A DNA stretch of 64,000 nt from Modicisalibacter ilicicola DSM 19980 (GTDB taxonomy: Bacteria; Pseudomonadota; Gammaproteobacteria; Pseudomonadales; Halomonadaceae). Both the position numbers and the translations under genes were made by a program. Below, one piece after another: positions 8,278 to 16,002 of the stretch (positions within the stretch are counted from its first letter, which is position 1; every line of letters starts with the position of its first letter). A model generated the notes under the pieces. The model did no database searches. It saw nothing but the letters and a program-made list of their open reading frames with translations, and was not told where the DNA came from. The stretch covers positions 47,268 to 111,267 of the forward strand of contig NZ_FQUJ01000009.1 of assembly GCF_900128925.1 (NCBI RefSeq), written 5' to 3'.

Positions 8278-9783
8278 ATGGAAGCCCTCCTTTCGTTCAT
8301 CGTGCCGTTGCGCGATGGCATCTATGCTGTCATGAACCCGGTCAGCGATTTCATCTGGAGCTACATCCTGGTGTATCTGCTGCTGGGCGCGGGACTGTTC
8401 TTCACCGTCATGACCCGGGGAATGCAGTTCAGGATGTTCCGTCACATGGCCAAGGTGACGATCAGCGCCCGGGGGGCCAACGGGGGTGTCAGCGGGTTTC
8501 AGGCCTTTGCCACCTCGATGGCGGCACGTCTGGGCACCGGCAACCTGGCCGGGGTGGCCATCGCCCTGTGGGTCGGCGGGCCCGGGGCGATCTTCTGGAT
8601 GTGGGTCACCGCCCTGGTGGGCTTCGCCACCGCCTTCATCGAATCGTCCCTGGCCCAGCTTTACAAGCACACCAACGAGGATGGGGTCTTCCGCGGCGGT
8701 CCTGCCTACTACATCGAGCGAGGGCTGGGCTGGCGCTGGCTGGGCGCGCTGTTCGCGGTGTTCCTGGTCATCGCCTACGGGCTGGCCTTCAACGCGGCCC
8801 AGTCCAATACCATCGCCCAGGCCATGAACGGCGCCTTCGGGGTGCCCAACTGGATCACCGGCGTGGTGCTGGTGGGCCTGGTGGCACTGGTCATCTTCGG
8901 CGGCCTGAAATCCGTCGCGCGCACCGCCGAGAAGATCGTGCCGGCCATGGCCATCGCCTACCTGCTGGTCTCGATATGGATTCTCGTCACCAATCTCACC
9001 GCCGTGCCGGACATGCTGACGTTGATCGTCAAGAGCGCCTTCGGCTACGGTCCCGCGGTCGGCGGCGCGGTAGGCTATTCGATCAAGGTGGCCATGGAGA
9101 ACGGCATCAAGCGCGGGCTGTTTTCCAACGAGGCAGGCATGGGTTCCACCCCCAACGCCGCCGCCCAGGCCAGCGTCAAGCACCCGGCTGCCCAGGGGCT
9201 GGTGCAGTCCTTCGGGGTCTTCGTGGACACGATCGTGGTCTGCTCCTGCACGGCGGTGGTGATCCTGCTCTCCGGTGTCTACGACGAACTGCTGAGCAGT
9301 TCCGCCGGCGCGTCCATCGAAGGCATCAAGCTGACCCAGGACGCCATGGTCGACCACCTGGGCTATTTCGGCGAGGTCTTCATCGCCATCATCATCCTGT
9401 TCTTTGCCTATACGTCGGTACTGGCCAATTACTCCTTCTCCGCGGTCAACATCGAGTACCTGTTTCGCGGCCATGCCAGGAAGGCGGATCACACATTTCG
9501 CTGGGTGATCCTGGCCATGGTGATGATCGGTTCGGTGGCCAAGCTCTCCTTCGTGTGGAACTTCGCCGATCTCTCCATGGGGCTGATGGCCACCACCAAC
9601 CTGTTCGCCATCCTCCTGCTGTCTCCCGTCGGGCTGCGGTTGCTCAAGGATTACGAGCGTCAGCGTCGCGAGGGCCACGACGAGCCGGTCTTCGATCCGC
9701 GCGTATTGAAGAAGCCCGAGCTGGTCGATGGGGATGTATGGCCTCCGAAACATGAGGATGTCGGCGGCGAGCAACGAAGGTAA
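8278..9783 (+). CDS. Alanine/glycine:cation symporter family (AGCS) protein
   Basis: This 501-residue transporter has about 10-11 membrane segments. Signature AGCS segments are [26 protein letters not shown] (Na+/substrate site region), [42 protein letters not shown], and [25 protein letters not shown]. Members import Ala, Gly or D-Ala with Na+; the exact substrate is not readable here. The start at 8278 follows AGGAG; the in-frame ATG 20 codons upstream is rejected. The hydrophilic C-terminal tail is charged. Na+ coupling would suit a halophile. Confidence 0.93.
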   Translation: MEALLSFIVPLRDGIYAVMNPVSDFIWSYILVYLLLGAGLFFTVMTRGMQFRMFRHMAKVTISARGANGGVSGFQAFATSMAARLGTGNLAGVAIALWVGGPGAIFWMWVTALVGFATAFIESSLAQLYKHTNEDGVFRGGPAYYIERGLGWRWLGALFAVFLVIAYGLAFNAAQSNTIAQAMNGAFGVPNWITGVVLVGLVALVIFGGLKSVARTAEKIVPAMAIAYLLVSIWILVTNLTAVPDMLTLIVKSAFGYGPAVGGAVGYSIKVAMENGIKRGLFSNEAGMGSTPNAAAQASVKHPAAQGLVQSFGVFVDTIVVCSCTAVVILLSGVYDELLSSSAGASIEGIKLTQDAMVDHLGYFGEVFIAIIILFFAYTSVLANYSFSAVNIEYLFRGHARKADHTFRWVILAMVMIGSVAKLSFVWNFADLSMGLMATTNLFAILLLSPVGLRLLKDYERQRREGHDEPVFDPRVLKKPELVDGDVWPPKHEDVGGEQRR

Positions 9784-9821
9784 ACTATCGCCCCTCACGG
9801 GACGCGGTCACGAACGCATCG

Positions 9822-10568
9822 ATGCTTGAGTCAGAAAACCAGGGTATGAACGACGAAACGAACGGTAACGACGGGACGAGCCTGCGACCCAGGCGCGGCG
9901 TGAAGAGCTACGTCTTGCGGGCCGGACGCATGACCACCGCCCAGACCCGGGGGCTGGAAGAGGTGTGGCCCCGGCTGGGGCTGCGTGTAGAGGACGGCCA
10001 CCAGGATCTGGATCGCCTGTTCGGGCGCCACGCGCCGCGGATCGTGGAGATCGGCTTCGGCATGGGGGCGTCGCTGGTCGAACAGGCCGAGACGCACCCC
10101 GGGGTGGACTTCATCGGCATCGAGGTGCATGCCCCGGGCGTCGGCAAGCTGCTCGACGAGGCCGACAAGCGCGGCCTGACCAACCTGCGGGTCTACCGCG
10201 AGGACGCGCTGGAGGTGCTGTCGCGCTGCCTGCCGGAAGCGAGCCTCGATGCGGTGCAGCTGTTCTTTCCCGACCCTTGGCCGAAGAAGAAGCATCACAA
10301 GCGGCGCATCGTCCAACCCGCCTTCATCGAACTGGCGCGCACGCGGCTGAAACCCGGCGGTGTATTGCACATGGCGACCGACTGGGAAGCCTACGCCGAG
10401 CACATGGTCGAGGTGATGGCCGATGCGCGGGGGTATCGCAATACGGCGGAAGAAGACACGGCGCCTTACGTGCCCCGCCCCGAGTTCCGTCCCTCGACCA
10501 AGTTCGAGGCCCGCGGCGAGCGGCTCGGCCATGGCGTCTGGGACTTGATCTTCGCCCGGGAGGCCTGA
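9822..10568 (+). CDS. trmB: tRNA (guanine-N7)-methyltransferase
   Basis: This 248-residue SAM-dependent enzyme forms m7G46 in tRNA variable loops. Visible motifs are [15 protein letters not shown] (SAM-binding motif I), [15 protein letters not shown], the catalytic block [41 protein letters not shown], and the C-terminal [22 protein letters not shown]. The exact start is uncertain: ATG codons at 9822 and 9846 are both possible and neither has a strong ribosome-binding site. The last 103 bp are overlapped antisense by the next minus-strand reading frame. Confidence 0.96.
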   Translation: MLESENQGMNDETNGNDGTSLRPRRGVKSYVLRAGRMTTAQTRGLEEVWPRLGLRVEDGHQDLDRLFGRHAPRIVEIGFGMGASLVEQAETHPGVDFIGIEVHAPGVGKLLDEADKRGLTNLRVYREDALEVLSRCLPEASLDAVQLFFPDPWPKKKHHKRRIVQPAFIELARTRLKPGGVLHMATDWEAYAEHMVEVMADARGYRNTAEEDTAPYVPRPEFRPSTKFEARGERLGHGVWDLIFAREA

Positions 10569-11572
10569 GTGCCCGGCGCCGCCGGTTCATGGCGCGGCGC
10601 GCGAACGCTCGCGCCGCTTCCTTGCTTCCCGGGATCGCCGAACGTCAGAAGCACTCCCAGGGCGGCCACGATCATGCCCAGGCCGCCCAGCAGGCCAGGC
10701 AGTTCGTCGAACAGCAGCGCCGTCCACACCAGCGTCACCGCCGGCGTCAGGTAGATCAGGGTCGACAGGCGTGTCACGCCAAAGCGTGAGAGCCCCTGGA
10801 CGAAGAAACCGTAGCCGCCGAAGGTTGCCAGCACCACCAGCCAGGCCATCACCAGGAGAGACTCCCGGGATATGGCCGGTGGGGCGATCCCGTCCTCCCC
10901 AAGAAGCAATGCGGCGGCGAAAAACACCCCCGTCGCGGCCGCCAGTTGCAAGGTCAGGCGTGCCTCCAGAGGCAAGCCGCGGTCCGGGCGAGCCGTCATC
11001 ACGCTGCCCAGGGTCACCGACGCCACCGCCAGGACCGGCAGGCCGTAGGCCCAGATCGGGGCCCCGCCTACCCCCCGGGCGTCATCGAGCACGCACAGCC
11101 CAGCCCCCAGGGTCGCCACCAGCATGCCAAGCCATTGAACGCGGGAACTCCTCTCGTTCAGCCACAGGGCGGCAAGGGTCGCGGCGGCCAGAGGTTGCAA
11201 GGCGCCGATCAAGGAGGCGACGCCGGCACTGACCCCCTGCTGGATACCCACCAGCATGGCCAGCAGGTAGAGGCCTACCGTCAGGCTGCCGCTGGCCAGC
11301 TCACCACGCAGCTCTCTTGCGGAAATGCGTCCGCTGCCTTCTCCCAGGGCACGAAGCAGCCACCAGAGTGCTGCCAATGCCGTCGCCAGGGCGAAGCGCC
11401 AGGCATAGAGGGCCAAGGGAGGCGTATCGATGGCCACCGCCAGGCGGCTGCCGACGAAACCACTGCTCCAGCACAGCACGAACCCCGTTGCGATGACGAC
11501 ACCGCCCAGTGGCAGCGTGGCGGAGCGTGGGGGCAGTGCGAGACGCCATCCGCGTCGATAGAGCCAGGACAT
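10466..11572 (-). CDS. EamA/DMT-superfamily transporter
   Basis: This 368-residue protein contains two EamA repeats of five helices each. The first begins near residue 22 ([22 protein letters not shown]) and contains [30 protein letters not shown]. The second contains [32 protein letters not shown]. Relatives export amino acids or metabolites. After the last helix (about residue 300) there is a 65-residue Arg/Pro/Ser-rich tail running 103 bp antisense into trmB. The gene is divergent from the LysR regulator and may be its target. Confidence 0.87.
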   Translation of the reverse strand: MSWLYRRGWRLALPPRSATLPLGGVVIATGFVLCWSSGFVGSRLAVAIDTPPLALYAWRFALATALAALWWLLRALGEGSGRISARELRGELASGSLTVGLYLLAMLVGIQQGVSAGVASLIGALQPLAAATLAALWLNERSSRVQWLGMLVATLGAGLCVLDDARGVGGAPIWAYGLPVLAVASVTLGSVMTARPDRGLPLEARLTLQLAAATGVFFAAALLLGEDGIAPPAISRESLLVMAWLVVLATFGGYGFFVQGLSRFGVTRLSTLIYLTPAVTLVWTALLFDELPGLLGGLGMIVAALGVLLTFGDPGKQGSGASVRAPRHEPAAPGTQASRAKIKSQTPWPSRSPRASNLVEGRNSGRGT

Positions 11573-11626
11573 AGATAGCCTCCCTTGTCGCAGTTGAATG
11601 GTAGCGAGGCAAGTCTGGACCCTCTA

Positions 11627-11668
11627 GAGTGTTCAATGAATCGATATTTATTTCACTGAGTGTTCAAT
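11627..11668. promoter_or_regulatory. LysR-type operator candidate: 11-bp direct repeats plus dyad
   Basis: GAGTGTTCAAT occurs twice (11627-11637 and 11658-11668), with starts 31 bp apart, about three helical turns. Between them lies the dyad TGAA-N11-TTCA (11637-11655), which fits the T-N11-A form of LysR boxes. The sites lie between the DMT-transporter start and the LysR start. Autoregulation and control of the exporter are inferred. Confidence 0.5.
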
Positions 11669-12592
11669 ATGACTGAAGTCTCGACCGGGGCACTGGATCT
11701 CGAGGCACTGCGCAGCTTCGTAGTAGTCGCCCAGCAGGGCACGCTGGCTGCCGCCGCGGATCAGCGCAACCGCACCGTCAGCGCCATCAGCATGCAGATC
11801 AAGCGCCTGGAGGAGCATCTGGACACGCGCCTGCTCCTGCGCGGGGCACGGGGGGTGAGTCCGACACCCACCGGCGAGGCATTGTTGCGTGAAGCCAGGG
11901 AGCTGCTGCGCCAGCACGACAATCTTCTGGCACGCTTCACCGGCCGGGGGTTGAGCGGTACGGTACGCTTCGGGTTGCCGGAGGATTACGCCAGCGAGCT
12001 GGTGGGACAGATATTGCCGGAATTCCTCGCCAGTCATCCGGACGTGCTCCTGGAGGCCGTGACGGCCACCAGTGGCGAGCTGATCAAGCGCCTGCAGCGA
12101 GGCGAGCTGACCCTGGCGGTGCTGCTCGACCGGCAGAATCGGCTGCGAGGCGGCGAGCCCCTGTGGCGAACAACACCGGTGTGGGCCGCCGCCCGGGAGG
12201 CGCGCCTGGAGGGCGATCAGCCCCTGCCCCTGGCCCTGCATCCCGTGGACTGCCCCTATCGTGCGCTGGGAGTCGAGGCCCTGGAAGCGATCGGCAGGGC
12301 CTGGTACGCGGTATTCACCAGCACCAGCATCAATGCCCTGGAAACGGCGGTGGAGTCGGGCTTGGCGGTCGGTATCCTCGATCGTCGCCGCCTGACCCCG
12401 GCCATGCGCGTGCTGGACGAAAGCGATGGTCTGCCTTCCCTGCATGGTGGAGAAGCCAAGCTCTATTTCGGTCAGCGCATCGCCGCGGATTCGCGACCGG
12501 CGGTCGAGGCGCTGGCCGCCTTGCTGCGCGAGCGCCTTCACCGGCGCGCGCCCTGGCCCGGCGAGCGTTCCGATAACACGCGCAAGGGCTGA
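11669..12592 (+). CDS. LysR-family transcriptional regulator
   Basis: This 307-residue regulator has an N-terminal winged helix-turn-helix (LEALRSFVVVAQQGTLAAAADQRNRTVSAISMQIKRLEEHL), a linker helix with TPTGEALLREARELL, and a periplasmic-binding-protein-like effector domain starting GTVRFGLPEDYASEL. Relatives close to this pattern control exporters. I favour ATG 11669; a GTG three codons upstream is possible but lies inside the second operator repeat. It is divergent from the DMT transporter, its likeliest target. Confidence 0.92.
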   Translation: MTEVSTGALDLEALRSFVVVAQQGTLAAAADQRNRTVSAISMQIKRLEEHLDTRLLLRGARGVSPTPTGEALLREARELLRQHDNLLARFTGRGLSGTVRFGLPEDYASELVGQILPEFLASHPDVLLEAVTATSGELIKRLQRGELTLAVLLDRQNRLRGGEPLWRTTPVWAAAREARLEGDQPLPLALHPVDCPYRALGVEALEAIGRAWYAVFTSTSINALETAVESGLAVGILDRRRLTPAMRVLDESDGLPSLHGGEAKLYFGQRIAADSRPAVEALAALLRERLHRRAPWPGERSDNTRKG

Positions 12593-12607
12593 TTCGTGGA
12601 GAAATCG

Positions 12608-12637
12608 AAAAAAGCGGCGATTCATGAGAATCGCCGC
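12608..12637 (-). terminator. Rho-independent terminator, minus strand
   Basis: This is a perfect 10-bp stem (GCGGCGATTC / GAATCGCCGC) with a 4-nt loop. On the minus strand it is followed by six consecutive T (12613 down to 12608). There is no T run on the plus side, so it serves minus-strand transcription: either the candidate small RNA starting near 12739 or read-through from the AEC gene. Confidence 0.85.
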
Positions 12638-12739
12638 ACAAGACCGTGACTAGCTTGATGAGGAGATAACCATGGCAGGGAAATCGATCCCGATGATCAG
12701 CCTTCTCTGCGATGGAAAGCGGCGTCTGGCGAACGCCAC
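12608..12739 (-). ncRNA. Candidate Fur-regulated small RNA (RyhB/PrrF-like architecture)
   Basis: The gap between the LysR and AEC genes encodes no convincing protein but has a full minus-strand transcription unit: promoter at 12746-12774, expected start near 12739, and a strong terminator ending about 12608, giving roughly 130 nt. A Fur-box-like sequence lies within the promoter. The transcript begins with a small GC hairpin near 12720-12738. Its middle (12657-12675) reads complementary to an ideal ribosome-binding site and start, GAGGAGATAACCATGG. Such an anti-Shine-Dalgarno seed is how iron-sparing sRNAs block translation. I do not recognise the sequence as RyhB or PrrF. Architecture is seen; function is inference. 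Confidence 0.7.
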
Positions 12740-12745
12740 ACCTGC

Positions 12746-12774
12746 AAGATAACCATTCTCATTCAGGGCGTCAA
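12746..12774 (-). promoter_or_regulatory. Sigma-70 promoter with embedded Fur box
   Basis: On the minus strand TTGACG (12774-12769) is followed after exactly 17 nt by TATCTT (12751-12746), a near-consensus pair. The spacer and -10 contain TGAGAATGGTTATCT (12761-12747), matching 11 of the 14 defined positions of the 7-1-7 Fur consensus TGATAATnATTATCA. Fur binding here would cover the -10, the classic iron-repression arrangement. Confidence 0.72.
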
Positions 12775-12780
12775 GAAAAA

Positions 12781-12795
12781 TGAGAATCTTTTTTA
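12781..12795. promoter_or_regulatory. Second Fur-box-like sequence upstream of the sRNA promoter
   Basis: TGAGAATCTTTTTTA matches 10 of 14 defined positions of the 7-1-7 Fur consensus. It sits just upstream of the -35 of the small-RNA promoter, with its start 34 bp from that of the primary site, about three helical turns. It is AT-rich and weaker, so it could also act as an UP-like element. Confidence 0.4.
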
Positions 12796-12815
12796 TTTAG
12801 CTGCCGGGATGCGGT

Positions 12816-13730
12816 TCACCCCACCAGAGAGAGCCAGAGTGGCAGGGTGATCATCGCCAGCAAGGTCTGACCGGTGATCAACGCGGCCATCAGTTCCGCA
12901 TCGCCACCCAGCTGGCGTGCCAGGATGTAGGCCGATGTCGCGGTGGGCAGGGCGGCGAACAGCAGGACGATGTCGCGACTCACCGCGTCCAGGCCGATCA
13001 GCAGGGCCAGGGCCACCACCACGGCGGGCATCAATATCAGCTTGACCAGGTTTGCCGCCCACACGCCACGGTCGAGCCGCATCAGTGCCTGGGGGCGCAG
13101 CGCCACGCCCACCGCCACCAGCCCCAGCGGCAGGGCCGCGCGGCCGAGCAGGGTGACCGCCTTCTCGCTCCACCCCGGCAGGCCGATACCGCTGAGGTTG
13201 AGCAGGATGCCGCCGAGACAGGCCAGGATCAGCGGGTTGCGTGCCAGCGCGGACAGGCTCTTGGTCACGCTCGACGGCCCCAGCGTGCCGGCGGCGACGA
13301 AGCTCGCCACGCAGAGGACATTGACCACCGGTACCAGCAATGCCACCGCCACGGCGGCCGTGGTGGTGCCGGCGTCAGCGTGAAGGGCGGCGGCACCGGC
13401 GACACCGACGTAGGTATTGAAGCGCAGGGCACCCTGGAAGACCGAGGTGAAGGCCGCGGCATCGATTCGCAGTCGCGCACGCAGGCCCCACAGCAGCGTG
13501 GCGAAAAGTGCCATGGTGCCGAGCAGCACCAGGGCCAGGCGGCCGACGGGAACCTGGGAGACGTCGGTGGTGGCCAGCGTGGCCAGCAACATGGCGGGGA
13601 AGAGCAGGAAATAGATCAGTTGCTCGAGGCGAGGCCAGAAGTCTCCCGCCGGCCAGCGCAGCCAGCCGAAAAGGGCGCCCAGCAGTATCAACAGGAACAG
13701 CGGGCCGAGCGCGTTTTCGACACCGGTCAT
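12816..13730 (-). CDS. AEC-family (auxin efflux carrier-like) transporter
   Basis: This 304-residue protein has ten predicted membrane helices in two inverted five-helix halves. Typical AEC segments are FFLLFPAMLLATLA-like YFLLFPAMLLATLATTDV, FQGALRFNTYVGVAGAAAL, ARNPLILACLGGILLNLSGIGLP, ALPLGLVAVGVALRP and AALPTATSAYILARQLGGD. Bacterial members transport carboxylates such as malate; the substrate here is unknown. The ATG has GAGGAG at good spacing. The candidate small RNA lies just downstream on the same strand but has its own promoter. Confidence 0.9.
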   Translation of the reverse strand: MTGVENALGPLFLLILLGALFGWLRWPAGDFWPRLEQLIYFLLFPAMLLATLATTDVSQVPVGRLALVLLGTMALFATLLWGLRARLRIDAAAFTSVFQGALRFNTYVGVAGAAALHADAGTTTAAVAVALLVPVVNVLCVASFVAAGTLGPSSVTKSLSALARNPLILACLGGILLNLSGIGLPGWSEKAVTLLGRAALPLGLVAVGVALRPQALMRLDRGVWAANLVKLILMPAVVVALALLIGLDAVSRDIVLLFAALPTATSAYILARQLGGDAELMAALITGQTLLAMITLPLWLSLVG

Positions 13731-13840
13731 GTCATCTCCTCAACAGGCCTGCCCTGCGACAACCGTTCACGTCCGCCCGGGCATGATGGCTGGTAAGCTC
13801 ATCATCCATTCGTTGTGTCCGCCGGGATCCCCTCATCATC

Positions 13841-14341
13841 ATGCAACCAAGAATCGGTGACAGTGGCACGTTTCCGCTGCGCAATCTGCTGACGGTCATC
13901 ACGCTGGCCATACTGCTCATGGCCGTGTGGTATCTGTTCGCTCACTACCTGCGCAGTGGCGGCAAGGATATCGCGTGGTACCCTCCCGAGACACCCTGCA
14001 ATCTCCATCGTGGGGCTTGTCACGCCCCGCTGGGCGAGCAGGCCAGGCTGCACCTCGCCCTGGGCAGCGAGATCGCACCCCTCGAGCCGCTGCCGATCGA
14101 GGTGCGGCTCGAGGGGGCCGAGGCCGAGCGGGTCGTGGTATTGTTCGAGGGTCGCGGCATGGATATGGGGCTGCATCGCTTCGTGCTAGACGCCGTGAGC
14201 GCTGACCGTTTCCGGGGGCTGGGCCAGTTCGGGGTCTGCAGCCTTAAGGTGATGCCCTGGCGGATCAAGGTGCTGGTCGATACCGCCGATGGGCGCAAGG
14301 GCAGCTGGTTCGATATCGAGGTGAGGCGGAGGTCTGGATGA
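13841..14341 (+). CDS. Membrane-anchored protein of unknown function, paired with SCO
   Basis: This 166-residue protein has one N-terminal membrane anchor (LLTVITLAILLMAVWYLFAHYL, residues 16-37) and a periplasmic beta-rich domain of about 125 residues. The domain contains three Cys (two in CNLHRGAC, one in GVCSLKVMPW) and a Met/His patch, GRGMDMGLHRF. Its ATGA overlap with the SCO gene suggests joint expression. The layout resembles FixH-like or copper-accessory proteins, so a role in cytochrome oxidase copper handling is plausible but unproven. Confidence 0.72.
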   Translation: MQPRIGDSGTFPLRNLLTVITLAILLMAVWYLFAHYLRSGGKDIAWYPPETPCNLHRGACHAPLGEQARLHLALGSEIAPLEPLPIEVRLEGAEAERVVVLFEGRGMDMGLHRFVLDAVSADRFRGLGQFGVCSLKVMPWRIKVLVDTADGRKGSWFDIEVRRRSG

Positions 14342-14946
14342 GCCATTTCAGTCATGTACAGCGTTGGGTGATGGCGCTGGGCGCCGTTGCGCTGGTCATC
14401 GCGCTGGTGCTGACATGGGTGATGCTGCAGCGACCCGGCGATGGATACGAGGCGCCTCCTGGCGGCCCCGTGACACTGCCTTCCACCCAGGGCGAATTCT
14501 CGCTGGGTGATCTAGGCGACGATCAGGTGGCAGTGCTGTTCTTCGGCTACACCCATTGCCCCGATGTCTGCCCGCTGAGCATGGCGGTGGTGCGTCAGAC
14601 CCTGGCCCGGCTCGATGAGCAGGCGAGGCAGCGGGTGGTGCCGGTGCTGATCTCGGTGGATCCGGAGCGGGACGATCTTGCGAGGCTGAAGGAGTATGTG
14701 GGCTATTTCGGGCCACGGTTCATCGGTGCGACCGGCAGTCAGGCGCAGCTTGAGGAGATTGCCGAGCGCTATGGCGTATTCTGGCGCAAGGTGGATACCG
14801 ACGACTCGGCGATGGGCTACACCGTCGATCACAGTGCCTCGCTGTTCATCGTCGACAACCAGGGCAAGATACTCAAGCAGGTGGTGTACTCGCCGGTGCC
14901 CCAGGCGCTGACCAGCGCCTTGGAGCAGGTGCTGTCGGCAAGCTGA
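14338..14946 (+). CDS. SCO1/SenC-family copper chaperone
   Basis: This 202-residue thioredoxin-fold protein has an N-terminal membrane anchor (residues 11-29). Copper ligands are visible: the CxxxC motif in HCPDVCPL and the His in YTVDHSASLF. Other family blocks are VLFFGYTHCPDVCP, VLISVDPERD and FIGATGSQAQLEEIAERYG. SCO proteins deliver copper to the CuA centre of cytochrome oxidase or act as thiol reductases. It follows the unknown anchored protein with a 4-bp overlap. No cox genes are in the window. Confidence 0.94.
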   Translation: MSHFSHVQRWVMALGAVALVIALVLTWVMLQRPGDGYEAPPGGPVTLPSTQGEFSLGDLGDDQVAVLFFGYTHCPDVCPLSMAVVRQTLARLDEQARQRVVPVLISVDPERDDLARLKEYVGYFGPRFIGATGSQAQLEEIAERYGVFWRKVDTDDSAMGYTVDHSASLFIVDNQGKILKQVVYSPVPQALTSALEQVLSAS

Positions 14947-14952
14947 CGTCAC

Positions 14953-15996
14953 TCACTGCGGTTTTCCGGCAATGTGATCGACCATCGCCTTGAGGGCCTG
15001 GATCTGCTGGCCCTGGCGGCTGTCGTAGCCGGGATCGCGCTGCCAGCTGCTCTCATCGTAGCCCCACCAGTCCCAGCATCCCTTGGGGTTGGGCAGACTG
15101 GGCCTGGCCTGAGGGTAGAGCACGACGAGCTGATTCTCCGCCGCCCAGGCGTTGAGCCCTGAATGGCGCACGAAGGTCTCGCCGATCTGCGCGCTGCCCA
15201 TCGAGCAGCCATGCAGGGCGACGGTCAGGGCGCAGGGCGCGCCTTCCTCGCAGGTCTTGGGGATGTAGACATAGCCTTCCTCGGCCAGCCCCCCCTCGTG
15301 GAATGCCGTCTGGTCGAATCGCATCAGCATGCCACGGCCATCGCCCCGGGGCGCTTCCAGGCGTTCCGGATAGAGCCACTCCAGAGCCTGACCGGCCCCA
15401 TCGAAATTGCAACGTAACAGGTAAGGGCTGCCCCCTTGCGTGCATGGCGCGAGATCCGCCCCTTCGCTGGCGTTCGCGGCAACCGGCCAGCCGTGGGCCG
15501 CCACTTCGCTGTACACGACCTCGAGCTGGCTCTCGGGCGTTTCCAGCCACTCCCGGTACTGCTCGGCCAGCAGCTCGGTCAGGCGCGGATCGACGACCTC
15601 GTCGTGCTGCCCATGCCAGAGGTAGACGCGCTGCCTGGCCAGCGCCCCCGGGCTGCCCACCTGGTTCTTCTCCAGGTACGCCGCATGGCGGTTTTCCAGT
15701 GTCGCCAGGTCGGGTAGACCCAGCCGGGTGTTCATGCACTGGGTCAGCGCCAGGGCGAGCGTTCCCTGGGCACAGCCCCAGGGACCGGCGGCGAATACCG
15801 CCAGCCCGGAGAAGCGCTCAGGCCAGGCAACCGCCAGCTGAGTCGCCATGTAGCCGCCGGAGGAGACCCCCATCACGCTGATGGCCTCGGGCTCGATATC
15901 GAGCACCGCCAGGGGCGACGCCTTCGCGTCCTCGGCAGCCACCGCCGACGCCGGTAGCGTCAGCCAGACGAGAAGGAGCGCGATCGGAAACGTCAT
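14953..15996 (-). CDS. Secreted PHB-depolymerase-family esterase with type II catalytic order
   Basis: This 347-residue protein has a signal peptide (FPIALLLVWLTLPASAVAAED). The nucleophile elbow GVSSGGYMA comes early (about residue 43), followed by an acid in WHGQHDEVVDP and a likely catalytic His in VAAHGWPV. The oxyanion-hole motif ALHGCSMG comes last, near residue 265. In type I depolymerases the oxyanion motif precedes the nucleophile; the order seen matches type II extracellular PHB depolymerases. No linker or substrate-binding domain follows, so a short-chain polyester or other ester is also possible. It starts 6 bp after the FKBP stop. Confidence 0.83.
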   Translation of the reverse strand: MTFPIALLLVWLTLPASAVAAEDAKASPLAVLDIEPEAISVMGVSSGGYMATQLAVAWPERFSGLAVFAAGPWGCAQGTLALALTQCMNTRLGLPDLATLENRHAAYLEKNQVGSPGALARQRVYLWHGQHDEVVDPRLTELLAEQYREWLETPESQLEVVYSEVAAHGWPVAANASEGADLAPCTQGGSPYLLRCNFDGAGQALEWLYPERLEAPRGDGRGMLMRFDQTAFHEGGLAEEGYVYIPKTCEEGAPCALTVALHGCSMGSAQIGETFVRHSGLNAWAAENQLVVLYPQARPSLPNPKGCWDWWGYDESSWQRDPGYDSRQGQQIQALKAMVDHIAGKPQ

Positions 15997-16002
15997 CGAG
16001 GC

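Noticed and set aside
12672..12752. A 26-codon plus-strand frame (MAGKSIPMISLL...) with a near-perfect AGGAG at 6 nt in the LysR-AEC gap
   Set aside because: It looks like an ideal start, but no plus-strand promoter or terminator accompanies it, and the same bases are explained as the anti-ribosome-binding-site segment of the minus-strand small RNA. A leader peptide cannot be fully excluded.
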